Below, in pieces: positions 1-9,032 of a stretch of DNA of 64,000 bases; within the stretch, counting starts at the first letter, position 1, and every line of letters starts with the position of its first letter. A program made the position numbers and the translations under genes. Location of the stretch: the NCBI RefSeq assembly GCF_014652875.1, contig NZ_BMZQ01000004.1:124001-188000 (forward strand). Direction: 5' to 3'. The notes beneath the pieces are model-generated. The model made no database searches. It was not told the DNA's origin and saw only the letters and a program-made list of their open reading frames with translations. The stretch comes from Tianweitania populi. Its GTDB lineage: Bacteria > Pseudomonadota > Alphaproteobacteria > Rhizobiales > Rhizobiaceae.

Positions 1-660
1 TTCCAGCTCGACCATGTGCTGGTCGTCACATTCCAGATCGTGTTCACCGTCGTGATCCTGTCCGGACTGCTCGGCGTAACGGCCGCCTACGCCATGGCGC
101 GGCGGGATTTTCCGGGCAAGAAGATCGTGCTCCTGATCTTCCTTCTGCCGCTGCTCGTGCCGCCGATCACCTTCGGCATCCCGCTGGCGACCGTGCTTTA
201 TATGGCGGGCGTCGGCGGCACCTTCTGGGGCGTGGTGCTCGCCAACCTCGTGCCGACCGTGCCTTTCGTGATCCTGGTCATGATCCCTTTTATCGAGCAG
301 ATCGACCCGAAGGTGGAAGCCGCCGCACGCGTCTTCGGCGCGGGCACGTTCAAGCTGTTCCGCTATGTGCTCCTGCCCATGCTTCTGCCCGGCGTGCTTG
401 CCGCAATGCTGCTGGTGCTGGTGCGCACGGTCGCGATGTTCGAGCTGACCTTCCTGACGGCCGGACCAACCAGCCAGACGCTCGTCGTGGCACTCTACTA
501 CTCGGTCTTTGCCGCCGGTGTCCGCTCCGTGCAGTCGATCGACGCCATGGCGGTGATCTACATGGTGACCTCGCTGATCTGGCTCTTGATCGCACTGCGC
601 TTCGTGAACCCGACTCAGATCGTGGCGCGCGGCAAGAACGCCACTGCTGCCGCACACTGA
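1..660 (+). CDS. ABC transporter permease (PotC/ThiP-like), 5' end outside window
   Basis: The reading frame is open from base 1, so the start codon lies to the left; 219 residues are visible. It is an integral membrane subunit of a binding-protein-dependent uptake transporter. About five hydrophobic segments are visible, and the cytoplasmic EAA loop that docks on the ATPase is seen as EAAARVFGAGTFKLFRYVLL. The type resembles spermidine/putrescine, iron or sulfate permeases. The substrate is not readable from this subunit, but the sugar-acid enzymes that follow suggest an acidic sugar. A strong hairpin just after the stop separates it from the next gene. An internal GTG at 16 is probably not the true start because the frame continues upstream. 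Confidence 0.85.
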   Translation, partial: FQLDHVLVVTFQIVFTVVILSGLLGVTAAYAMARRDFPGKKIVLLIFLLPLLVPPITFGIPLATVLYMAGVGGTFWGVVLANLVPTVPFVILVMIPFIEQIDPKVEAAARVFGAGTFKLFRYVLLPMLLPGVLAAMLLVLVRTVAMFELTFLTAGPTSQTLVVALYYSVFAAGVRSVQSIDAMAVIYMVTSLIWLLIALRFVNPTQIVARGKNATAAAH

Positions 661-669
661 CCCATCCTC

Positions 670-693
670 ACGGGGCGGCACGCGCTGCCCCGT
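670..693 (+). terminator. Hairpin after permease gene (terminator or attenuator)
   Basis: Arms ACGGGGC (670-676) and GCCCCGT (687-693) pair perfectly, and the ten bases between them can add three further pairs, closing on a four-base loop. Three T residues follow. It starts ten bases after the permease stop, so it may reduce transcription into the catabolic genes. Confidence 0.5.
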
Positions 694-717
694 TTCGCTT
701 GCCTGCCGGAAACACCC

Positions 718-1917
718 ATGAAGATCGAAGCCGTCGAAACCATCCAGCTACCGCATCTCAACAACATCCTATGGGTGCGGGTTCATACGGATGAGGGCAT
801 CGTCGGGTTGGGCGAGACCTTTCGCGGTGCGAATGCCGTGGCCGCCTATATCCACAGCGATGTGGCGCCCCAGATCGTCGGCAAGGATCCGCTGGAAATC
901 GACCGCATTTCCAGCCTCTTGCTGTCGCCCTATGTCGGCTTCCGCTCGTCGGGTGTTGAAATTCGCGCGGCATCCGCGATCGATGTCGCGCTTTGGGATA
1001 TCTTCGGAAAGGCCGTGAACCAGCCTGTTCATCAGCTGCTTGGCGGGCTGTCGCGGCCGTCGATCCGCACTTACAACACCTGTGCCGGCTATACCTACAA
1101 CAAGTCGGGCGCGCGCCGGTATATCGGCGATGCCGACGAGGCCAAGGAAGGCCCCTACGAGGACCAGCTCGCCTTCCACCGCGATGCCGGAGCGCTGGCC
1201 GAAAGCCTGCTTTCGGAAGGCATCACGGCAATGAAGATCTGGCCGTTCGACCCTTTCGCCGTCGCCAATGGCGGAAATTTCATCCATGCGCGTGAGCTTG
1301 ACGAGGCGCTCGTTCCGTTCCGCCAGATCCGCGATGCGGTCGGCAGCAAGATGGAGGTCATGGTCGAATTGCATTCGATGTGGGACCTGACCTCCGCGCT
1401 TGCGATCGCGCGCGGCTTGCAGGAGTTCAAGCCGTTCTGGGCGGAAGATCCGATCAAGATGGTGAACCCGCAGACCCTGGCGATCTATGCGCGCCAAGCC
1501 GGCATTCCCGTTTGCGCAAGCGAGACGCTGGCGACGCGTTCGCAATTCCTGGATGTGCTCAAGGCCGACGCGACCGACTATGTCATGCTCGACGTGTCGT
1601 GGTGCGGCGGTCTTTCAGAAGCCAAGAAGATCGCGACCATGGCGGAAACCTTCCAGCGCCCAGTTGCGCCACACGACTGCACCGGACCAGTGATCTTCGC
1701 GGCTTCCATCCACCTGTCGCTGAACCTGCCGAACGCCGTTTATCAAGAGTCGGTGCGGGCTTACTACACCTCCTGGTATCGCGATCTGGTCACGGTCATG
1801 CCGCGCATCAAGAACGGACAGATCTACCCGTTCGAGGGCGCGGGACTGGGGCTTGAACTCTCCGACTTCGTGCTCGACCATCCCGACGTGATCCGCCGTA
1901 CCACGAGGGCCGAATGA
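718..1917 (+). CDS. Mandelate racemase/muconate lactonizing (enolase superfamily) enzyme, probable sugar-acid dehydratase or cycloisomerase
   Basis: 399 residues, the usual size for the acid-sugar dehydratase branch of the enolase superfamily. The N-terminal capping domain (about 1-125) is followed by the TIM barrel. Likely metal ligands are in MVELHSMWD, WAEDPI and CASETL, and the catalytic His is in APHDCTGP. These enzymes abstract the proton alpha to a carboxylate and then eliminate water or cyclise. It is followed, with a four-base ATGA overlap, by an SMP-30 lactonase and then a uronate dehydrogenase, so a substrate such as an aldaric acid or its lactone is likely. Whether it is a galactarolactone cycloisomerase, an aldonate dehydratase or another member cannot be decided by eye. 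Confidence 0.85.
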   Translation: MKIEAVETIQLPHLNNILWVRVHTDEGIVGLGETFRGANAVAAYIHSDVAPQIVGKDPLEIDRISSLLLSPYVGFRSSGVEIRAASAIDVALWDIFGKAVNQPVHQLLGGLSRPSIRTYNTCAGYTYNKSGARRYIGDADEAKEGPYEDQLAFHRDAGALAESLLSEGITAMKIWPFDPFAVANGGNFIHARELDEALVPFRQIRDAVGSKMEVMVELHSMWDLTSALAIARGLQEFKPFWAEDPIKMVNPQTLAIYARQAGIPVCASETLATRSQFLDVLKADATDYVMLDVSWCGGLSEAKKIATMAETFQRPVAPHDCTGPVIFAASIHLSLNLPNAVYQESVRAYYTSWYRDLVTVMPRIKNGQIYPFEGAGLGLELSDFVLDHPDVIRRTTRAE

Positions 1918-2792
1918 CGCTTACCTTTCGCTGCATCGCCGATCTTCGCGCCGGTTTAACCGAAAGCCCCGTTTGGGATGACAGGCGCGGCACGCTGTTC
2001 GTGTGCGACATACCGGGCAAGGCGATCATCGAGATCGACCTTGCGGAGGGCGTGCGGCGGCAATGGTCGTTCGAGGCGGAGGTGACGGCGCTCGGGCTTT
2101 GCGACAGCGGCGCGCTGGTGGTTGCGCTCGCCCGAAAAGTGATCGTGTTCGATCCCGACACGGAAACGCGGCGCGATCTTTGGACCGGCTATGATGAACC
2201 CGAGACTTCGCGGCTGAACGACGGCAAGGTCGGGCCGGATGGCGCGTTCTGGATCGGGGCCATGGACGGACGTGCCGACCGCAAGCCGATTGCCAGGCTG
2301 TACCGCGTCGACGCGCAAGGCCAAGCGAGAGCGATGGAGGGTGGTTTCGCCGTCTCCAACGGACTTGCCTGGTCGCCGGATGGCCGCAGCCTGTACCATT
2401 CGGACTCGCGCGGTCCCTGGATCGACCGCCTCGACTTCGATCCGGCAACTGGGGAAGCCACGAACCGAAGGCGGATGGTCGATCTCGATGAGGCCACCGG
2501 GCGGCCTGATGGCGGCGCTTGCGATGCGGATGGCGATTATTGGAGCGCCGGCGTGTCGGCCAGCGTGCTCAACCGTTTCGCGCCCGACGGGACATTGCGC
2601 GCGCGCATCCCTGTACCGGTTCCCGCACCGACCATGCCCTGCTTCTGCGGCCCCGATCTCAAGCAAATTGCGATCACCAGTCACCGTCAGGTCGATGCCG
2701 CAGCGCTGGAAGACGCGCCCCAATCGGGCAGCGTGTTCCTGGCTGAGGCGCCGGTGAGCGGGACGCCGGTTGCTCGCATGAAAGGGCTTTGA
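1914..2792 (+). CDS. SMP-30/gluconolactonase family lactonase
   Basis: 292 residues with the six-bladed propeller pattern of SMP-30 lactonases. The first metal-binding Glu is in TESPVWDD, the substrate-channel Asn in RLNDGKVGPDGAFW, the second in NGLAWSPDGRSLYHSDS, and an Asp in PDGGACDADGDYW. These enzymes open sugar lactones in the cytosol. The product of uronate dehydrogenase, encoded next, is an aldarolactone, so this is the natural lactone-opening step. The start overlaps the preceding stop by four bases (ATGA), indicating translational coupling. Confidence 0.88.
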   Translation: MTLTFRCIADLRAGLTESPVWDDRRGTLFVCDIPGKAIIEIDLAEGVRRQWSFEAEVTALGLCDSGALVVALARKVIVFDPDTETRRDLWTGYDEPETSRLNDGKVGPDGAFWIGAMDGRADRKPIARLYRVDAQGQARAMEGGFAVSNGLAWSPDGRSLYHSDSRGPWIDRLDFDPATGEATNRRRMVDLDEATGRPDGGACDADGDYWSAGVSASVLNRFAPDGTLRARIPVPVPAPTMPCFCGPDLKQIAITSHRQVDAAALEDAPQSGSVFLAEAPVSGTPVARMKGL

Positions 2793-2794
2793 TC

Positions 2795-3580
2795 ATGGCG
2801 CGGCACCTTCTCCTGACCGGCGCATCCGGCACGCTCGGCCGCATGCTCGCGCCGAGGCTGGTCAAACGCGGCTACCAAGTGCGTTTATCGGACATCAACC
2901 CATTTCCTGATCCAGTGCCTGAAGGCGCGACGTTTGTTCAGGCCGATCTGGCTGACGAAGGCGCGGTGCAGCGCCTTGTGGAAGGCACGGACGCGATCGT
3001 TCATCTCGGCGGCATCAGCGTGGAGAAGCCGTTTCGGCCGATCATCGAGGCCAATATTCTTGGCCTGACGCATGTCTTCGAAGCGGCTCGGGCGGAGAAG
3101 CAGCGGATCGTGTTCGCGAGTTCCAATCACACGATCGGCTTCTACGAGCGCGGTGAGACGCTCTCGACCAAGGATCTGGTGCAGCCGGATGGATATTACG
3201 GTTTGTCAAAGGCTTACGCGGAAATGCTCGGGCGGATGATGTTCGATAAGCACGGGCTGGAAAGCGTGCATATGCGCATCGGCTCCTGTTTGCCAAAGCC
3301 GACGGAGGCCCGCCATCTGTCGACCTGGCTGTCGCATGACGACCTCGAACGGCTGATTATTGCGGCTGTGGAAGCTGACAAAACCGGCCACGCCGTAGTC
3401 TGGGGCGTTTCGGCGAACTCGCGCTCCTGGTGGAAGGAGGATGACGCGGAACGCATTGGCTATCGGCCGCAGGACAATGCCGAGACTTTCGCGCCGTTGC
3501 CGGAAGAAGGCGATGCGATTACGCGGCGGTTTCAGGGCGGGTCGTTTACGGCGCAGGACTATACGCGCGACGATCGATGA
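2795..3580 (+). CDS. udh: Uronate dehydrogenase (NAD-dependent epimerase/dehydratase fold)
   Basis: 261 residues. It oxidises D-galacturonate or D-glucuronate to the corresponding aldarolactone with NAD+. The Rossmann motif GASGTLG is at the N-terminus and the catalytic YxxxK is YYGLSK. Blocks that I recall as characteristic of Agrobacterium/Pseudomonas uronate dehydrogenases are present: HLGGISVEKPF, FASSNHTIGFY, RIGSC, LSTWLSHDD, VVWGVSAN and FQGGSF. ATG 2795 is two bases after the previous stop and is preferred to a TTG at 2789. It overlaps the epimerase gene downstream by four bases. Confidence 0.88.
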   Translation: MARHLLLTGASGTLGRMLAPRLVKRGYQVRLSDINPFPDPVPEGATFVQADLADEGAVQRLVEGTDAIVHLGGISVEKPFRPIIEANILGLTHVFEAARAEKQRIVFASSNHTIGFYERGETLSTKDLVQPDGYYGLSKAYAEMLGRMMFDKHGLESVHMRIGSCLPKPTEARHLSTWLSHDDLERLIIAAVEADKTGHAVVWGVSANSRSWWKEDDAERIGYRPQDNAETFAPLPEEGDAITRRFQGGSFTAQDYTRDDR

Positions 3581-4470
3581 CCATTACGCTGATCGCCGGC
3601 GGTTACCGTGTCGTCGTGGATCCGGCGGGTGGCGGTGTTATTCTCTCGTTGGATTGGCAGGCAAAAACAGGTACTTGGAGCGCTTTGTTCGCCCCAGCGG
3701 ATGGCAGTGTGCCGCCGTTTAAGGCGGGGTGTTTTACGATGCTGCCGTTTGCGAACCGGATCAAAAAAGGCCGGTTTGGGTTCGACGGGCGCGAGATCGT
3801 GTTATCAGTTAATCTTCCGGATGAAGGCATGGCGATCCATGGCTTTTCGCGGGAGCATCCGTGGCGGGTAGCGAGCCTGAATGATGCTAAGCTTTTTCTG
3901 GAGCAGAATTTTGCAAGTGTCGGGAATCTTTATCAATATGTGGCGCAGCAGGAGATCGGTCTGTCTGAACAAGGATTGCGGATTGGCTTGTCCATCCGCA
4001 ATACGGGCGAGCACACTCTGCCCTTTGGAATGGGGTTACATCCGTGGTTCGTAAAGACGCCGCGGACGACGCTGAGCTTCGGATCTTCGGGCGCTTTCGA
4101 GCGCGATGAGGCCGGTTTGCCGCTGCCGAAGCGGGTTGAGACGCCGATTTTCCGGTCCGAAGCGCCGGAAAGTCTCGGCGAACTACCGTATTTTGACCGG
4201 TTTTTCCCGGAATGGAGCCCGTTTTTGGCCCGCATCTGCCGGCCCGAGGAAGGCTTGGCGATCACGCTCGAGGCCGACGGCGCGCTCCGGCATCTTCATG
4301 TTTTCGTGCCGGACAATCGGCCGGTGTTCTGCGCCGAACCGGTCAGCCATGCGCCAGATGTCGTGAACCGTCCTGAGTTGGGCGAATCGAACGCGATGGC
4401 CGTTCTTCAACCCGGGGATACATTGTCGGGCGCAATGACGGTGCGGGCGGAAAACTATCTACCTTCCTGA
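3577..4470 (+). CDS. Aldose 1-epimerase (mutarotase) family protein
   Basis: 297 residues. Mutarotases interconvert alpha and beta anomers of sugars. Family landmarks are LPFANRIKKGRF, the catalytic His regions HGFSREHPWRV and GLHPWF, and the base Glu in CAEPVSHAPD. As the last gene of the cassette it would supply the anomer used by uronate dehydrogenase. It starts inside the previous stop (ATGA). It ends 14 bases before the convergent LysR gene. Base composition is slightly more AT-rich near its start than its neighbours, with no sign of disruption. Confidence 0.85.
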   Translation: MTITLIAGGYRVVVDPAGGGVILSLDWQAKTGTWSALFAPADGSVPPFKAGCFTMLPFANRIKKGRFGFDGREIVLSVNLPDEGMAIHGFSREHPWRVASLNDAKLFLEQNFASVGNLYQYVAQQEIGLSEQGLRIGLSIRNTGEHTLPFGMGLHPWFVKTPRTTLSFGSSGAFERDEAGLPLPKRVETPIFRSEAPESLGELPYFDRFFPEWSPFLARICRPEEGLAITLEADGALRHLHVFVPDNRPVFCAEPVSHAPDVVNRPELGESNAMAVLQPGDTLSGAMTVRAENYLPS

Positions 4471-4484
4471 TGACGAGTGGAGCG

Positions 4485-5384
4485 TCAGCTGGCGATCACG
4501 GTGTCCTCGTCCAAAAGCTCCTTGATGCGCTCGACGATCTGGTCGAGCACGAGGATCTGGCGCGAGCCGGCGGGGCGGGCGGCGTAGTAGGAAACGTCGA
4601 TTGTCGGTAGGAAGGGCTTGGCGCAGAGTTTGACGTCGGCGGCGCGCATGGTGATGCGGTCGACGATAGCGACACCCATGCCGGCGGCGGCGAAGTGGCA
4701 GCAGTTGAGCATGGAAGTCTCGAGCGTATTCAGCGGTGCTTGCTCGGCTTGGGAAAAGGCGCGGTCGAGGCCGCGGCGCAGCGGCGAGTTGCGGCCGGCG
4801 GTAAGAACGCGGCAGTCGAGGAGGTCGGTCGGCGTGATGACGTCCTTCTCCGCCAGCGGATGATCCGGCGGCATGGCGGCGACGGCCGTTGAACTGTGCA
4901 GATGGACGGTCTGCAGATCGCCTTGGCGCGGTGGGCCGAAGACGAGGCCCAGATCGTAATGGCTCTGTTCCACCATGTCCCAGATGTGACGGCTGTTTTC
5001 CACATCGAGAACCAGCGGCAGGTCGAGACGCGGCCCGACGACCTCCATCATGGCCCGATGCAGGAAGGGCCGCACCAGCGAGGTGACGCTGGCCATGCGC
5101 AGAACGACATTCAAATGCTGGCGGATATCGTCGGCTGCACGCGCGACCTGATCGATGCCGATATAAAGCCGCTCCACCTCGGCCAGCAGCAATACTGCTT
5201 CAGGCGTCGGCAAGAGTCGTCCGCCTTGCCGGGTGAACAAGGTCATGCCGACTTCGCTTTCCAGATCGCGGATCAGGCGGCTCACGGCGGGCTGAGCGAT
5301 GTTCATGGCCTCGGACGCCGCCGTGACGCCGCGCGTGAGCATAACATGGCGGAAGGCTTCCAGCTGACGCGGCTTCAGGCGCAT
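4485..5384 (-). CDS. LysR-family transcriptional regulator
   Basis: 299 residues. The winged helix-turn-helix is residues 3-60, with [20 protein letters not shown] as the recognition region; the rest is a periplasmic-binding-protein-like effector domain. GGAGGC lies ahead of the ATG at 5384. It is divergent from the binding-protein gene at 5511, with 126 bases between start codons, so it most likely controls the Dpp-type transporter/nucleoside hydrolase operon and itself. Its helix-turn-helix closely resembles the one in the LysR gene at 25943, suggesting both belong to the same subgroup (NocR/OccR-like). The inducer is unknown. Confidence 0.9.
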   Translation of the reverse strand: MRLKPRQLEAFRHVMLTRGVTAASEAMNIAQPAVSRLIRDLESEVGMTLFTRQGGRLLPTPEAVLLLAEVERLYIGIDQVARAADDIRQHLNVVLRMASVTSLVRPFLHRAMMEVVGPRLDLPLVLDVENSRHIWDMVEQSHYDLGLVFGPPRQGDLQTVHLHSSTAVAAMPPDHPLAEKDVITPTDLLDCRVLTAGRNSPLRRGLDRAFSQAEQAPLNTLETSMLNCCHFAAAGMGVAIVDRITMRAADVKLCAKPFLPTIDVSYYAARPAGSRQILVLDQIVERIKELLDEDTVIAS

Positions 5385-5510
5385 GCGATGCCTCCATAAC
5401 GTTTCGGCATGAGATCAGGCTATAATGCAATTTTCCATCATTGTGCGAAGGAAATATGCAGTTGCCCCAAATCTCCCCATCTGGGGATGAAGCTTTGGAG
5501 GAGCTTGTTC
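5385..5510 (+). promoter_or_regulatory. Divergent promoter region with perfect -10 TATAAT and a dyad
   Basis: TATAAT is at 5421-5426, without a good -35 at 17 or 18 bases, which fits an activator-dependent promoter. Immediately overlapping is AATG-N11-CATT (5424-5442), a plausible LysR contact dyad. A short inverted repeat TCCCCA/TGGGGA (5474-5487) lies in the presumed 5' leader, followed by the ribosome binding site GGAGGAGC at 5498-5505. Confidence 0.45.
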
Positions 5511-7064
5511 ATGAAGTTTTTCGCAGCCGCCGCGCTCGCCGCATCCGTGGTTCTTTTCCCGTCGGCCGGCGCCTGGGCGCGTGACCTGACGGTTGGCCTT
5601 TCGGCGTCCACGACCTCGATGGACCCGCAGTTTTACGTCGTCGGCCCCAACAGCGCGATGGCGCGCAACATCTTCGACGGCCTCGTGAACCAGGACGCCC
5701 GCCAGCAGATCGAACCGGCGCTGGCGACAAGCTGGAACCGCGTCGACGACACGACCTGGGAATTCAAGCTGCGCCCGAACGTCAAGTTCCATGACGGCAG
5801 CGACTTCACCGCCGAGGACGTGGTCGCCAGCATCAAGCGCGTTCCGCTCGCCGCCAAGAACAGCCCGAGCGCCTTTACCCCTTACGTAAAGGCGATCGCG
5901 GATGTGCTCGCTGTCGATCCGATGACGGTGCGCATCACCACGAAGGGTCCGACCCCTCTGCTTCTGAACAATCTCAGCCGCATCGCGATCCTGCCGGCTG
6001 AATTCGGCGAAACGCCGACCGAGCAGATGAACCAGGGCAAGGGCGTGGTCGGCACCGGCCCGTTCAAGTTCGTGTCCTGGACGCCGGACTCGGTGATCAC
6101 GCTCGAGCGCAACCCCGATTACTGGGGCGGCGCGACGGATTGGGACAAGGTGACGTTCCGCATCTTCAAGAACAACAGCGCCCGCGTTGCCGCAATCCTG
6201 TCGGGCGATGTCGACATGATCGAGAACATCCCGACCGCCGATACGAGCCGGCTGGAAGAATCCAACTCGGTCAAGGTCATTAAGGCCACCGGTAACCGCC
6301 TGATGTATCTTCATATGGATCAGGACCGCGAAACCTCGCCATTCGCCAAGGGCGAAGACGGCAAGAACCCGCTGCAGAAGGCGGAAGTACGCCGCGCGCT
6401 GTCCTTGTCGCTCAACAGTGACGCGATCGTCGAGCGCCTGATGGACGGCCAGGGCACGCCGACTGGCCAAGTCGTGCCGGAAGGCTATTTCGGCCATGAC
6501 GAAGCGCTTGCCACCGATCCGTTCGACCCGAACAAGGCCAAGGACATGCTGGCGCAGGCTGGTTATCCCGATGGATTCGACCTGACTTTCCATGCGACCA
6601 ACGATCGTTATCCCAACGATTCCAAGATCGCGCAGGCCGTTGGCCAGTTCTTCAGCCGCATTGGCGTAAAGACCAAGGTCGAGACCCTGCCGGGCAGCGT
6701 GTATTTCTCGCGCGCTTCGGCCCGCGAATTCAGCTTCATCATGGGCGGGGCCGCGGTGGAAACCGGCGAGGCATCGGGCGTGCTGGGACCGCTTCTGGAA
6801 ACCTTCGGCGACAATGCCGGCCAGGGCAATCGCGGCCGTTATTCCAATGCCGAGTTTGACAAGACGTTGGAACAGGCCCGCACCACGCTGGACGACGGCG
6901 AGCGTGAGGCGCTGTTGAAGAAGGCGACCGGCATCGCGATGAGCGATCTCGGCATCATCCCGCTGTTCTTCCTGGACAACACCTGGGCCGCCAAGACCGA
7001 CCTGTCCTTTGAAGGACGCTCGGACGGCTATACCCTGCCCTTCTACGTAAAGGCGGCGCAGTAA
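5511..7064 (+). CDS. ABC transporter substrate-binding protein, family 5 (peptide/nickel/opine type)
   Basis: 517 residues, with a Sec signal peptide at residues 1-23 (hydrophobic stretch [12 protein letters not shown], then AWA before RDLT). It is a periplasmic binding protein of the DppA/OppA family; the signature region [20 protein letters not shown] is clear. ATG 5511 is chosen because GGAGGAG precedes it and the signal peptide begins there. It is the first gene of an operon running to 13745; the matching permeases and ATPase follow after three enzymes. The substrate is unknown: the enzymes in between suggest a nucleoside-like or glycosylated compound rather than a plain peptide. Confidence 0.9.
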   Translation: MKFFAAAALAASVVLFPSAGAWARDLTVGLSASTTSMDPQFYVVGPNSAMARNIFDGLVNQDARQQIEPALATSWNRVDDTTWEFKLRPNVKFHDGSDFTAEDVVASIKRVPLAAKNSPSAFTPYVKAIADVLAVDPMTVRITTKGPTPLLLNNLSRIAILPAEFGETPTEQMNQGKGVVGTGPFKFVSWTPDSVITLERNPDYWGGATDWDKVTFRIFKNNSARVAAILSGDVDMIENIPTADTSRLEESNSVKVIKATGNRLMYLHMDQDRETSPFAKGEDGKNPLQKAEVRRALSLSLNSDAIVERLMDGQGTPTGQVVPEGYFGHDEALATDPFDPNKAKDMLAQAGYPDGFDLTFHATNDRYPNDSKIAQAVGQFFSRIGVKTKVETLPGSVYFSRASAREFSFIMGGAAVETGEASGVLGPLLETFGDNAGQGNRGRYSNAEFDKTLEQARTTLDDGEREALLKKATGIAMSDLGIIPLFFLDNTWAAKTDLSFEGRSDGYTLPFYVKAAQ

Positions 7065-7087
7065 GCGGCGCGGTGAAGGACTTCGCG

Positions 7088-7969
7088 ATGTCTTTCCACG
7101 GCGTCTTTCCGTATCTCGTTTCGCCGACGACACAAGGCGGTGACATCAACACCGCCGTTCTCGGAGACCTGGTTGAACACCTGGTCTCCCAGGGTGTGCA
7201 TGGGCTGGCACCGCTCGGCAGCACCGGCGAGTTCGCCTACCTGTCGAACGCGCAGCGCATGGAAGTCGTGAAGACGACGATCGCCGCCAATCGCGGTCGC
7301 GTGCCGGTTGTGGCGGGCGTTGCGTCCACCACGATCCGGGATGCCGTGGCGCAAACCGAAGCCATGGTGGAAGCGGGTGCCGACGGCATTCTGGCGATTT
7401 TGGAAGCCTACTTCCCGGTCGGGGATGCCGGCGTGGAAGCCTATTTCAAGGCCATTGCCGGCGCGGCGCGCGGACGTCCGGTGGTGCTTTACACCAACCC
7501 GAACTTCCAACGCTCCGACCTGACGCTGCCGGTGATCGAGCGGCTCAGCCAGATCTCGAACATCAACTACATCAAGGATGCGTCCACCAATACCGGGCGG
7601 CTGCTTTCGATCATCGAGCGCACGCGCGGGCGCATGGAGGTGTTTTCGGCTTCCGCCCACATCCCCGCTTGCGTGCTGATGATCGGCGGCGTCGGCTGGA
7701 TGGCGGGCCCGGCCTGCATCGTGCCGAAGCAAAGCATTGCGCTCTACGACGCAGCACAGGCCGGTGACTGGACCCGCGTGATGGAGCTGCAGCGGCCGTT
7801 GTGGCGGGTCAACGAAATCTTCGCGCGCTATTCGATCGCGGCCTGCATCAAGACCGCCTTGCAGCTGCAGGGCTTTGCCGTCGGCGATCCGATCGCGCCG
7901 CAGGTGCCGCTGGACGAAGCGGCACGCAACGAGGTCGCCGAAGTTCTGCGCTCCGTGGGTGCGCTGTAG
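7088..7969 (+). CDS. DapA/N-acetylneuraminate lyase family aldolase or dehydratase
   Basis: 293 residues, a TIM-barrel class I aldolase. The Schiff-base Lys is in YIKDAS, the catalytic Tyr in VVLYTNP, and the carboxylate-binding loop is [10 protein letters not shown]. Relatives include dihydrodipicolinate synthase, N-acetylneuraminate lyase and 5-dehydro-4-deoxyglucarate dehydratase. With no other lysine-pathway gene nearby, a catabolic retro-aldol or dehydration step on the transported compound is most likely. GAAGGA at 7074-7079 favours ATG 7088 over an upstream GTG at 7073. Confidence 0.85.
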   Translation: MSFHGVFPYLVSPTTQGGDINTAVLGDLVEHLVSQGVHGLAPLGSTGEFAYLSNAQRMEVVKTTIAANRGRVPVVAGVASTTIRDAVAQTEAMVEAGADGILAILEAYFPVGDAGVEAYFKAIAGAARGRPVVLYTNPNFQRSDLTLPVIERLSQISNINYIKDASTNTGRLLSIIERTRGRMEVFSASAHIPACVLMIGGVGWMAGPACIVPKQSIALYDAAQAGDWTRVMELQRPLWRVNEIFARYSIAACIKTALQLQGFAVGDPIAPQVPLDEAARNEVAEVLRSVGAL

Positions 7970-8002
7970 GACCGCCCCAATACCGAAATGCCTTTGTCGA
8001 CA

Positions 8003-8041
8003 CCTGGGCGCCGCAGCTTGTGAGCGCGGCTCGAGCCCAGG
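8003..8041 (+). repeat. Long inverted repeat between lyase and nucleoside hydrolase genes
   Basis: CCTGGGC (8003-8009) pairs with GCCCAGG (8035-8041), and directly inside GCCGC (8010-8014) pairs with GCGGC (8026-8030), leaving a four-base bulge. This gives a 12-pair stem in the only long gap (97 bases) inside the operon. It may be an mRNA processing or stability element. Confidence 0.4.
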
Positions 8042-8066
8042 GGACGACACGTTAATGCTCAGGTAA

Positions 8067-9032
8067 ATGTTTATGACTTCCACCCAGATCATCATCGACT
8101 GCGATCCCGGCATCGACGACTCGATTGCGCTTCTGGCCGCTTTCGTGTCGCCGGAACTGGAGATCCTTGGGATCACGCCGGTATCGGGCAACCAGCCGCT
8201 TGAACGTACCGTGCGCAATGCTTTGCAGATCTGCGAGTTGGGCGGGCGAACCGACATCCCGGTTTATCCAGGCTCCCATCGCCCCCTGCTGCGCGATGTG
8301 ATCCGCGGCCAGTTCCACGGCCAGTCGGGGTTGGGAAACACCAACCTGCCGGAGCCAAAAAAGCGCGCCGAGCAGAAGGGTGCGGTGGAGTTTCTGGTTG
8401 ACCGGCTGGGCGAAGCCGCGCGGGCGGGCAAGCCGGTTACGCTGGGCTGCCTCGGTCCGCTGACCAACATTGCCATGGCGCTGCGGATCGATCCAAGCAT
8501 CGCTGCCGGCATTGCCCGCATCGTGATGATGGGCGGCGCCTATCGCGAGCCGGGCAACCGCACCATGACCGCCGAGTTCAACATGCTGGCTGATCCGCAT
8601 GCGGCGCATATCGTGTTCTCGTCCGACATTCCGATCGTGGCACTGGCGCTGGACGCCACGCATCAGGTGATCCTGACGCCGGAGCATGTCGAGCAGTTTG
8701 CCTCCGTAAGCGGTCGCATCGCCTCGACGGTTGCCGACCTGATGGCGTTCTGGGACCGCAACCAGGTTGAGCGCTATGGCTCGCGCGGCGGGCCGCTGCA
8801 TGATCCGCTCGTCATCGCCTTTCTTCTTGCCCCTCACCTCTTCCAGACCAAGCGCGCCCGCGTGTTCATAGAGCAGGAAAGCGAGCTGTGCATGGGTCAG
8901 ACGGTGGCCGACTGGTACAACAAGAGCGGCTTGGAGCCGAACGCGGAAATCGTTTGCCATGTAGACGCCGAGGGCGTGATCGCGCTCTTCCTCGACCTGT
9001 TTTCCCGCTACAGAAGCGAGCGCGCTGCATGA
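8067..9032 (+). CDS. Nucleoside hydrolase (inosine-uridine preferring family), copy 1
   Basis: 321 residues. It hydrolyses the N-glycosidic bond of ribonucleosides or related N-ribosides to base plus ribose. The calcium-binding Asp cluster CDPGIDD is near the N-terminus, with LGCLGPLTNIAMAL, the MMGGAY loop, EFNMLADPHAAHIV, and the later metal-site Asp in GGPLHDPLVIA. ATG 8067 or ATG 8073 could be the start. It overlaps a second, different nucleoside hydrolase by four bases. Confidence 0.9.
   Translation: MFMTSTQIIIDCDPGIDDSIALLAAFVSPELEILGITPVSGNQPLERTVRNALQICELGGRTDIPVYPGSHRPLLRDVIRGQFHGQSGLGNTNLPEPKKRAEQKGAVEFLVDRLGEAARAGKPVTLGCLGPLTNIAMALRIDPSIAAGIARIVMMGGAYREPGNRTMTAEFNMLADPHAAHIVFSSDIPIVALALDATHQVILTPEHVEQFASVSGRIASTVADLMAFWDRNQVERYGSRGGPLHDPLVIAFLLAPHLFQTKRARVFIEQESELCMGQTVADWYNKSGLEPNAEIVCHVDAEGVIALFLDLFSRYRSERAA

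Noticed and set aside
5415-7133. Long open frame on the minus strand opposite the binding-protein gene
   Set aside because: It has high-GC antisense composition with no recognisable motif, and the plus-strand protein is unmistakable.
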